Assembly (NCBI RefSeq): GCF_035083965.1
Contig: NC_089736.1
Coordinates: 3,119,001 to 3,183,000 of the forward strand
DNA length: 64,000 nucleotides
DNA from: Branchiostoma lanceolatum
Taxonomy: Eukaryota; Chordata; Leptocardii; Amphioxiformes; Branchiostomatidae
Reading direction: 5' to 3'
The translations under genes and the position numbers were made by a program. The first letter of the stretch is position 1. Each line of letters starts with the position of its first letter. Under the pieces are notes generated by a model. It had not been told where the DNA came from and searched no databases. It saw nothing but the letters and a program-made list of their open reading frames with translations. Shown piece after piece: positions 11,963-23,900 of this stretch.

Positions 11963-14900
11963 CTGCATCATTCTCCATTTTTCATGGAGATAATAACCAA
12001 AGCCATGCCTATCTTCTTTTGCAGTGCTCTGCAGGACAAGGTCGAAGGTACCCTGGACAGCTTCGTGAAGGAAGCCAAGGAGGGACTGAACAGTGCCGGC
12101 AGCGCCATAACCAACGCGCACCAAGCGTGTGATGCTGCGGTGGCAGCCTTTAATTCAGCCCAGGCTGATGTAAGTTATCATCATCATCATCATCATTCCA
12201 GGGCGTTGTCACTCATTTCGAGGAACCCCTCCCTTGACCGACTCCAGTCTTTTCTAAGTCCAGCAGATATTGGCCATGTAGGGCCCAGTTGTTTAGCTAT
12301 TGGGCCGCCCTCGTCGTCTCCTCCACTCCACTAGGTGTCATCTCAGTGGCTCTTATCATCCACCTGTTGTCCTGTAGCCTGGCTACATGTCAGACTGCCC
12401 TGTGGTGTTTTGCTGTGTTGACAGCATTGACCATGTCAGTTACTCCTGTCTGTACTCGGATCCAGGAAATAATCTAACACATTCTGTGTTTGAATTAGAT
12501 ATGATAACGCATGTGTTTGATGTTTGCCATGTGTCTATGCCATGGCTATGTTTTATATGAACATATTGGCCAAAAAGGCACCCATCTATCTATTCATCAA
12601 AAACTAGAAGTAGAAAAATACTGTGCAATAGTTTATTCTACTTCGTTGAAATAAACTGGCCCTGCATCATCTATTACAGGTTGACAGTGCACAACTTGAC
12701 TTTGACAACGCTGTGGCAAGTTTGGAAGGTGCAACACAGGACGTGGAAAATGAACAAGCGAAGTTCGACAGCGCTATAGCTGATCTGGAGGAACAGCAGC
12801 GAAACTGCCAGTTCCGTGACTGTGAATGGTGTAAGGCATTCTTTATATTTACATAGCTTGGCATTTATGTACAGTGGCACTTCATGTCTAACTATCAAAC
12901 TACTACATCACCAATCATGTAGACCCAGAATCATGTACTTGCAAACAGCATGGAGTCAATTATATGAATTCATATCCAGTAAAATTGTCACTACCATAAG
13001 TATTGCATGTTGTGATTACTTACTACAGATGAATAAGTAGTCTTCTAACCATTGAGGTAGAGGTTTAAGTAGTAGCCAATTTTGATGTATAGATAGTAAG
13101 AAAATAGCTGAATTTAGTCTATTTACCTATTGTTGAATTGTAGGGGATGCTCCGTGCCATGCCATCAATGCTGGGCTAGCGGTGTGCCAAGCTGCTCTTG
13201 AGGTAAGGTCAATCATGCAACTTTGGTGACCAACTAGATAACTTTAAGTGGGGCGATTAAAGCTTAACTGTAAACAGACTGACAAAATGACCTATCCTAT
13301 ATTTTTCAACCAAAGCCACATACACAATCTTACTAACATCACTACTGTGTTGTTTGGCACTACGGAATGTTTGTATGGAGATACCAAGTGATATGTTTTT
13401 CTTATACATGTATCAGTGCTATTCCATTCCAATAAGCAGCTTCGTCTTGGTAGTCCTAAGAAAATGTTTAATTTCAATGCAGCTCTACAATTATAGTATG
13501 TAGTGATTCCAAACTTATATGCATGCTCACACTGCAAACTAGATTGCCAAGGGGACGGTAGAAGCAACCAAACAGACGCTAGACGTTGCCAATGTTGCCG
13601 TCACCGCTGCTGAGACAGTGGTGGACAGCAGCCGCTTGGCTCTTGACGCTGCAAATGCTGTTTTGGAGGAAACAAAAGTCTCAGTGCACGATTCGTGCGA
13701 GTGAGTCGAAATACTCTCGTGGGTTTCGTGGATTAATCCACACCTTCCCAGTAGCACAGAATAAACACTATGCTGAGCCTATGCCTTGTGTTAAGATCTA
13801 AAACTGATGTCAGGCTGGTAAAGTTCTTATAATGTACAGGACTTTTCGATTTGATCCAACCGTGGTCACCTGTATGCAGTGACAATTGCATCAATCCTCT
13901 AAATGATTTTTAACGTTATATACAGGTTTGACTGTACTTGAGTATACTTTCAGTATTCATAACTAGATGGAGTGATGACAGGCATTGTGTCAATGGAAAG
14001 GATATTTTTCACGCCTTCCAATAATATTACCAAGACGCGGTGGATTTGACAACCCCTACATATATGGTCTCAATACGACTATTGAACCTTTACTATTTTA
14101 TTTTTTTCAGTATTGGCGTCGCCGCTGCCGAAGAGACACTGGTTGCCACACAGGAGAGCAACGCATTTGGCATCGGAGTGGCAGAGAAAGTGGGTGAAGC
14201 CCTGCACAGCCTCGTGACGGAGGCCACAGAGGCATTGGACAGTGCCCGCAATGACGTCAGCATCGCCCAGCAAGCATGTGACGCCGCAAGGGCAGTCTTC
14301 AATTCTGCATATGCTGACGTGAGTTTTCGGATTTTACCAGCATACAAAAACTGAATTAATGTCAATGTTACAGACACAATTATGTGCATCTGTTGAAGCC
14401 ACGCTATCATCTATTCCTATTCATCAACGACAATTAACAAAAGAAACTTAAACACTGTACATTGCTCAGAATGCTTTATAAACCAAGACCTGATTGTTTA
14501 TCGTTTATCACAGGCTGGCAGTGCACGACTTGACTTTGACAACGCGGTTGTGATTTTGGAGGGTGCAATACAGGACGTGGCGAATGAACAAGCGAAGTTC
14601 GACAACGCTGTAGCGAACCTGAATGCACAGCAGCAAAACTGCCAGTCTCGGGACTGCGAATGGTGTAAGCTTATCTCAGAATTCATCTTCAGCACCACTT
14701 CTTGTTCAACTATCAAACTAGAATATCATTACAGCACCAATCATGCACAACCTTGTACTTTTAAACGCCTTGAAGTAAATTATACAAATTCATGACATGA
14801 AATGTTTAAATAGATAATATTGATGACATGGTGTGATTGGGTGGCATATAAAACATTAATTCTACATGTGCAGGTGAAAGAGCCGTATTCCGACGGTAAG

Positions 14901-17900
14901 TTTTTTTGTAACAGCCAATGTTGATGCATTAGTTCTGTCATATACGAGTCATTCATATTCATAATTCAGATACGAGTCTAAATTCTGTTGGATTCCAGTT
15001 GATGTTGCGTGCCAAGCCGAACTTGCAGCGTGCCAGGCTGCTTTAGAGGTAAGGTCAATTATGCGATATTGACAAGTGAAATTAATTTTATCTATTTGCA
15101 AGTTCTTGCCCGAGGGCTAATTGCGATATGAAACAATGCATAGGAAAAGACAAAGTTAACAAGTTAACAAAAGTGACAAGTGGGACAAGTGACTTTCTAC
15201 ATTGTAAGAACGACTACTGAATACAATCTAGTAAGCATTTTGGGTTTGACCTCTTTCACCCCCATGAAACTCCTTATGGGCCGTACCCGGTCTTATGGGC
15301 CGTACCCGGTAAAATTATGGGCCGTACCCGGTCTTATGGGCCGTACCCGGTAAAATTATGGGCCGTACCCGGACTTATGGGCCGTACCCTGTACCTATGG
15401 GCCGTACCCAATGGCCGACATCGCCCGGCCACAGGGCGTAGTCGCGTGAAAGTCGCGTCTAGATACCCTGTACCGCAACGATACACAATCACACATAGCC
15501 TATGCTCTGGCAAACATTCCTGGCCACCTCTCTGCCGAGTGGCGTTGTACAAATCGCCCCCAATTTCGAGAACACTCACGCAAGCTGTGGCGAGATGCCG
15601 GCTGCAGTGCTCGCGTGGGGTCGAGAAACCCGGAAGTGATGCTGTTCTATGGCGGGAAATTTCCTTTTTACCCAAGTTCAGTCCAGCCGGCAGGTGCAAC
15701 GGAAGGTTGGTGAAATGTCTAGTGAATTTAGACTATCATTCCGTGAAATATACGATTTGGTAACGCACAATGGAATCACCTGTTTCTAGAATTCTAGCCA
15801 ATGTCGAAACAACAGGAATCAGATGGATTACAATAGAGATATAATCTCTGTCCACAGGGTTCTCTGAATATACTATCATATAGGGTGGGAGAGCACACTA
15901 GATCTGAGTGTAGTGGACCGAACCTCAGAAGCAACCTTTTTTTGGTGTTGTATACTGGAATTATAGGTACTAGAATTTGTCATTAAATTTGATTGCAACA
16001 ATAAACATGGCATTTTGTATACAAATAATTTGACCATCCCACTGCTACCACTGCCAAAGATGAATTCAGGTGAAGAACCCCCAGACGCAGTTGTCACAGA
16101 TGATGCCGATCCACCACAAATTGTAGAAGGACAGGAAACAGGTGCCACAACTGCAGGTGACCTTTCTTTATTCAATTATTTCTGTGAATATACAGTATAA
16201 CATGTATGTATAGAGCATTGGAGAATATCTACTTTCATATACTTGTTTCATTGTATCATTCAATATTGAAAAAGTGCATTGCATGCGCATTGTTACATCC
16301 CTGTGTACCACAATTGTATGACTCTATTTCTCTTAAAACCAGTGATTGATAGCTTGGGTACCAGCGTCATAGATAACTCTGGGAGGATTTGCAATATGAG
16401 TGAATAACAGGTGTCAGACTGAGTGAAATTTTCTTCCAAATTTACAGTTACTAATTATAAGAAGTTGACAGTAAAAGTACATAGTTACATGTCAATGTGT
16501 TTTATTCAGATTTTTAAGTTGTTTGTTGGTACTTTTTTTCTTTTGAGCCCTTCACACTGTCACATATTTTGTATACATAAACAAACTATGTGTGCATACT
16601 AAAATAACAGATATCTCACTTCTCCCCTTTTAGAATCAAACATCGTCTTGTGTGACATCTGTGGGGAAAATATACCTGCTTCCCACTACAGAAGACACAA
16701 CCTCAGACACAGAGCAACGTTTACTTGTGAGAAATGCTCTACATCCTTTCATGACAAGTTTGCACTAAAAAAACATGTAGACATTCAGCACAATAATAAA
16801 GTACTAGTCTGCAAGGAGTGTGGCAAGAGTTTTAAGTCATACTCTGGTTTCAGGCAACACTGTTTCATACATGAGTCCAAAGAGCACACCTGCACAACCT
16901 GCAAACTGACATTTGCAAACAAAGTAAAGTTGTACCACCATCGCCGGAAGGCCCACGCCCCACAGAAGACATGTGACCACCTGAAGATCCATCAGCAGGC
17001 CAAGGATCACAAGTGCACGGTGTGCACTGCTTCTTTCAAACAGAAACAAAGTTTGAAAAGACACTTGAGCACACATGAAGACCCCAAGACCTGTAACATG
17101 TGCAGTAAAAGCTACCAGGGAGCGAGGCAGCTCATGCGCCACATGGCAACAGTGCACAAAAATTCTACTGATTGATCATACAAAGTCATACGTTACATGC
17201 AGCCCCTAATTATGTTCCATATCTTTAATCATTAACCATGTAAGTCCTGTAAGATCTGAACAATATGCAATTACTTTTTCAAACTAGTACTCAAATCAAT
17301 GAATGATTTTGACAATGCGACAATCATTCCACTTTGAAATAAGATAATGTTTGGCAAAATGGAGAAAAAAATTACCTTGAAATTTTGAATACAGCAGTGA
17401 AGTTTACTTATAGAAGACCAATTCGCTCATGAGGCAGGATCTTTGAAAGATCTGTTCTATGGTACTGCCTTACATCAGTCTGCCCCTTTAAAGGAGCACC
17501 AAGTTTAGTAGAAAAAGTCTTCGTTGGTTTCTTGCGGCGTGCCCTTGATGTCAGATCAAAGGGATGGTTTTTTGCCTTCACAAGAGCCAGCCTAGTTGGT
17601 GGTTCCCACTGTTCAGGGTGGTCTGTTTCTGTAAAGATGGCATCTGTACTTTGACAGGGGTAGACAGGCTTGCTACTTGTCGTTGGGGAATCCACGGGCC
17701 CTGAAATAAAAAAAAACAATTAAATTACTGTTACTACGGTACTTAATGTGTTATAACTTTTAAGCATAAGGTTTACAGATATAGAGTAATAAACTGTGAC
17801 TTTATTGGCAAATAGTGTGTCATGGATCAATGTCCCTTTGAAATTCAAGTTGTTATTGATTTCTGCTTTCCTACTGAATGAATGACTCTTTTGTAGATTA

Positions 17901-20900
17901 GAAATTATCACAATCTACAAGAACAAAAATGGACAAAAACCACCACATGAGCACACATGAAGACCCCAAGACCTTATAAGATCTGTGATTGTAGTGATAC
18001 AATAATGCTGCTATCAAATTCTGCCAGCTGAACACTATACTTTCAAATTTCTGTATGAATATTGCATTGGTTATGTGAGAAGGATTTTAATGTCTTACTC
18101 CAAATAGGTTTACCCAGGTTTGTTTGTGAGTCACCTGTACCCATAAGTACTGAAATCTTCTTTTGCCAACTAAGAGTTCCTTGTTCAACGGGGGCTGGTC
18201 GTCTGAGTGCCCAACTTGGCCGGGGATGATAAGGGAGTCAGACAATGTACCACTTTCCTTTTGGGAAAGGGGATGGCAGCATATGTCCTTTTGTCCTTCT
18301 TTCCAAGATGGAGCTTGATAGGCTTTTTTCTTGTCATTGTGCAATACTCTGGAATGAAGATTGAACAAGACAGTCAAAGATGTTAGAGAGTATTAAACTA
18401 GAAACAGTTCATCTTCACCTAGAGTTTTAGCAATATGCTGTTGTTGTTGTCTCTATTACACCACTGTCTCGTCGGTATATGGTCACTTGTGCAGTGCAGC
18501 ATGCTCGGGCTCCCTGTCATGCTACACCGCCCTCCCCCCTTCCACGCTTTACAAACAAATCAAATCCCCTGTAATCATAATAACAAGAACATTATCTTAC
18601 GTTACAGTGACTCTCTGTTGGAGGAGTGACCTAATAGGGCGGTAATAAAAGTTATATACCATGGATGAAATTGTGAAATGCGTACCGATAGCAAGGAGCT
18701 CGAGAGTTTTGTCCGGATCCACATAATTTTTGTTCGCGACGCCTCCCACACAACCCAGATGATGATGATGATCGATGCGAAGCTCACTTCCGCGTTTCTC
18801 GACCCCACGCGAGCACTGCAGCCGGCATCTCGCCACAGCTTGCGTGAGTGTTCTCGAAATTGGGGGCGATTTGTACAACGCCACTCGGCAGAGAGGTGGC
18901 CAGGAATGTTTGCCAGAGCATAGGCTATGTGTGATTGTGTATCGTTGCGGTACAGGGTATCTAGACGCGACTTTCACGCGACTACGCCCTGTGGCCGGGC
19001 GATGTCGGCCATTGGGTACGGCCCATAGGTACAGGGTACGGCCCATAAGTCCGGGTACGGCCCATAATTTTACCGGGTACGGCCCATAAGACCGGGTACG
19101 GCCCATAATTTTACCGGGTACGGCCCATAAGACCGGGTACGGCCCATAAGGAGTTTCATGGGGGTGTCTTTTTCTTTAATGTGAGTAGCCGATGCGGACA
19201 GTCTGAGAAGAATAATAACTGCCACAGCTATTGCATCCAATTTAACATGTACAATTTTGCTAACATAATTACAAAACAAATCATATTGGAAACATTGGCA
19301 ATCTTTGCTAGAAGGTGTAGGCCATTATATGTTACATGTTATAGCACTGCTTTTTTCCGTTTTTATAGCAATATTTGAGACAATTCAGGATAATAATCCA
19401 CAGTTTAAATGCAGTATATATATGTTAAACTTTACGTTATGTTCCAGGTAGTAAAGGTGACAGTGGAAGCAGCCAGGGGTACACTCGGCGTTGCCACGGC
19501 GGCCACTACAGGTGCCCAGCAGGTGGTAGACACCAGCCGCAGGACACTGGACGCCGCCATTGGCGTTTTGGAAGGAACAAGAGTCAAAGTCCACCAGTCA
19601 TGCGAGTAAGGTCTTTCTGGGTTCTTTCTAATGTGACATACTAGTACTATGTACTAGTACTAATCTATCATATTTTGTCTGCTGTTGTATAGGACATCCC
19701 CACATTCATGACACAAAGGAATTAGAATCTAGGTATCCAATGATACTTTGTAGGACCATGTATATAAAGTGTAGAACTAACTTGGCCGAAAACGCGAGCC
19801 GTAGCGAGGCCGCATTGCACTACCACTAGCGACTTGAAAAAACATCATGCTTCACCTCAAATGAAGACGCCTTGAAACAAACGAAATATACATAAATGAA
19901 CAGCATCTTAAGATGTCATGAGTATGTTGTCCCTATTTTTAACTGAAGACTGAATATCATCTAAAACTCCTTAGCCACATAGATTAGATTTACGGTCACT
20001 TCTAATTATATTCAGTATTGGAGTCACGGCTGCAGTGGAGACACTAGCCGCCACCCGCGAAGCCAATTCTTTTGGCCTCGAAGTCGCGGAGAAAGTCGAG
20101 GCAACCGAAGACATCGTCCTGAAGAAAGCCACCCAGGCCTTGGACTCTGCCCGCGGTGACGTTAGCGTCGCCCAGCAAGCATGTGATGCTGCAAGGACAG
20201 ACTTCAATTCAGCACAGGCTGATGTGAGTTGTCAGATTGTACTAACACTCAACCATAACTGAAAGTATCTTACTGTTGCGGAAACCCAGTGTATTTTTGC
20301 AGTCGCTATATCATACCTGTTTAGCGACAAAATCATTCATCAACGAAAACGAATAGAAAAGACCATGATACCCTAGTTCACCCAATGTGGCTTCAAAACG
20401 ATTTCAAAAAAACGGTCCTGTGTTATCTTCCAGGTAAACAGTGCACAACTTAACTTTGACAACGCAGTTGCAAGTTTGGACGCTGCAAATCATGCGTTGG
20501 AGAGTGAAAATGCGAACTTCGACAGCGCTGTAGCCGATCTGGAGGAACAGCAGCGAAACTGCCAGCCCCGTGACTGTGATTGGTGTAAGGCATTCTTCAT
20601 TCCTACATACACTAGCTTCAAGGCTCTCCACATGCATAATAGAACTCTTCTTCTCCATCAATATTCAATGGCGACATTCACTGAAACGCCATGATACCGA
20701 ATATTCATTTTCATGCAGATCCTTATAACATGGATGCACATAATGCAACTAGGCATAGTGTGTTGTATTCCCTCACAGAGTCTGCATAGCGACTTTTCCC
20801 TGTTCGCCCATTTGTACGTTTCCATTTACCTATGAAACTGGTCCTTTTTGTCATTTTAGACAACTTGGGGCAGTGGTATATCTAATGCTGATATATTAGT

Positions 20901-23900
20901 CGTAAAAGAGACATACTTGAAACACCATTTAAGTGAGTTTACCCGTTGTTGAACTGTAGGGGATGCTCCGTGCCATGCGTACAATGCCGGACTTGCAGTG
21001 TGCCAGGCTGCTCTAGAGGTAAATCCTATCATGTTGTCAACAAATAAACATTCCTAAAATTAACGGCTTACTAAGAGCAACTTGAAACCAATTTCAGATG
21101 TCTAATCTAGAGATATCGCTATAAAGTGACTTGCAAGTGGGGACTATCGACATCTTTGCGTGAGGAAAGAAGCTCATGCCTTTCTTGCACAACTTCAATG
21201 CCACAGGCACAGCGGGACATATTTTCTTCTTTCTATTAGATTGAAAAGTGTTTTTTAAAAACATTGGATGTAGTCCCACATGGATCATTTCAACACCTTT
21301 GTTTCTACTGCTTACTAGATTGCAAAGGGGGTGGTTGAAGTAACCAGGCAGACACTGTCCGCTGCCCAACTGGCCGCTACAGCTGCCCAACAAGTGGCGG
21401 ACAACAGCAGCGGGACTCTTGATGTAGCAAAAGGTGTTTTGGGAGTAACAGAAACCGCCATGCACGGCTCCTGCGAGTAAGTACCAATATTTTCTTGTTG
21501 GATGCAAAACCTTCCCAGTTTGATATAAGGCATTTCATGTAAGCATTACCTAGTATTGTGTTATTTACTTTAAAGATTATATGAGGATTTAGATACTTGG
21601 GAATAGACTTGGCAGCTGTGAGCCAATTATTTTCACCTGATTTGGTGTAGTCTATTCTAGGCTTTAATCACATTCAGGAGCAGTTGCGCACCATATCATC
21701 TTATAAGGTAGAAAATCACACGACCATACAGGATGCATGCTGACAGGAAAGAAATTGCTCAAATTATCCTCTATCGATGATCAACTTTTGTTCTTGCCTA
21801 TTTTCAGTATTGGCGTGTCCGCTGCAGAGGAAACATTGGTTACTGCACAGGAAATGGCAGAAAAGGTAACTTCCGCAGGAAAGCTGCCTCATTTGTCAGA
21901 ATTATTTTACCCACTTTCAAATTTTGTATTCGCATTGTCTGTTCCCTCCATCTGAAATTGTGGTAAATGTGATTAAGTAAATGTGTCTACCATACAACTA
22001 TAATGTTTATAACTTCTCTAGTTTGGAGTATGCTATAGTTACAGACCGTATCAAAGTTACAGACTGTATCAAAGCAGCCTCATCTAATGTGCATTTATAT
22101 ATAATTATAAGAGCTTTTAAAATGCATTCTGTCTTCGTCATTATTTTTTAGGCAACACTCAGGGTTCTGGGAGGAGTGCTGGATATTCAGGACTTAGGTT
22201 TCAACGTGTTGGACATCCTTGAGATGGGCCTCGGTGCAACGGCGGCCGATCGCGAGGCAGAGACTGGCAGCATAGACGGCTGGATGATGGCCTCGTTCTT
22301 CGGGGGCAATCCTCTGGTTAGTGTATCAATGGAATAAGTGTTTGTGTACTGTATATATGTGTATCTTGAAGCATACTGAAGCATGATACCGGTTGAATTT
22401 TAAAGTTGACAAAGTTGTTACAACTTTTACATCTTATCCAGATGACGAGCATTCCAATCAACATCCTCTCCATTGACGACATGGCCAGCTCCGTCCTTGT
22501 CATGATCCAGGACCTCCTGGGTTTGTAACCACTTCGTTTGTCCAATTTTGTCCAATTTCTTTTATTCTTCAGTCCGCAGAGAGGTTTGGCGAGACTATTA
22601 GTAAGAAAACGGTAGCTAGAATTGGGCTCATTCCATTCCAAATCAACATTTTCCCTGTTGTCTGCATGGTGTCATAATGCTCTGAATTTGATTAAGAAGC
22701 TGAATGGCAATTATTCCTACATTCATGTTTTCCATTTTGTATTCATCGTTTCCAGTCTCTGTCTTTAAGGCAATGCCTTAACTTCTATATCTTGTCATAC
22801 AGGTGGCACACAGCCACCCACGCTGTCCCCACCGCTGCCACCACAGCCACCAACTGCCATGCCCGAGCCACCGGCACCGACAACCCTGCCCGGGCCGTTG
22901 GCACCACCGACAACCCTGCCCGAGGCACTGCCACCGACCACCCTCGGGGAACTAGGCGTGTCATCAACGACCACCCTCGGCCGCTGGGCCTTTGGCGATC
23001 CACCACCGACCCCCCTGCCCGAGACCACTTTGCTCTCACAGCCACAACCACCCGCATCAGGTGTCTTCACTTGATTCGAATATTTAAATGACATGAGCAT
23101 ACAATTATAAGAGGCCAAGACATAGCAAGAAACACCAGTAATGTGTTTCACCAGTATGATCTAGGGTCCAAGGCATGCCCCAAACAGTACAAACAAACAA
23201 CATATATTTCAAAATCATAATCAAAATTACTACTCCGATCCGTTTACATACACTTCCCACACGAGAGGAGGGTCATGCAGGCACAATTCTTTGAGGAATG
23301 TCTAAAAAATGAACGAAGCCTTTATCACATGTCTGAGTACTTTCTCATTGTGTTTCTTTTCCTCGTTCTAGGTGGCATCCTTCCCGAGCTTCAACAGCTT
23401 CTCACCGACGCAGTGGAGGGTTCCTACACCGTCAGCCCAGACTGCACCGTCATCCTAGCGCTCAGCGGATGTCGACTCGACATAACTTGTGACCCTGAGT
23501 TTTGTTTGACTGTAGGCTTTCTCCTTTCAGATGTCCTTCCAAATCTGTCGCTAGATGACTATAGGAGCGGTGTCGCTTCTGATCTGCTTAACGTCGCAGT
23601 CTCTAGTAGCTATGTTGATCGATGTGAAGATGAATTATCTATTTCAGGAGGCACCACACAACCTATTGCTATCGTACCCTCTGTCGCGACGCTTCATGAA
23701 TTTTCTGTCTTTGTCACATACACTCTACCCTCCTCTTTCAATGCCTTGTTTAGCGGTGTGTGGTCCATTGGCGATGTCGACTTCACGGTGACATTAGAGA
23801 AATCCGACGACGGTTTTACTCTCAGTGGCACGGTAGCAGAAATTACAGGTGTCACCACTGACAGACTTATCACAGGGCTAACCTCGTTTGTTCCTGGTAA

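Larger units (their letters stand above)
15257..19166. mobile_element. 3910-bp transposon with 383-bp terminal inverted repeats
   Basis: The left end CACCCCCATGAAACTCC at 15257 is mirrored by GGAGTTTCATGGGGGTG ending at 19166. Both sides are flanked by the same 5-bp target duplication TCTTT (15252-15256 and 19167-19171). The inverted repeats are 383 bp each with a single mismatch seen by eye (15630-15631 versus 18792-18793). Each begins with seven copies of a GGGCCGTACCC-centred subrepeat. The interior carries a two-exon C2H2 zinc-finger gene and minus-strand ORFs but no transposase I recognise. Long subrepeated termini recall foldback/TU-type elements; superfamily not assigned. High terminal identity implies recent activity. 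Confidence 0.9.

Noticed and set aside
15273-15420. Regular GGGCCGTACCC repeats considered as a CRISPR-like array
   Set aside because: Spacers are 5-10 bases and not unique, the array is mirrored at 19000-19150 and lies inside transposon termini of a eukaryotic genome.
15317-15763. 148-codon ORF repeated at 18597-19106 on the other strand
   Set aside because: It is the terminal inverted repeat read in both copies; no splice or start context, no domain.
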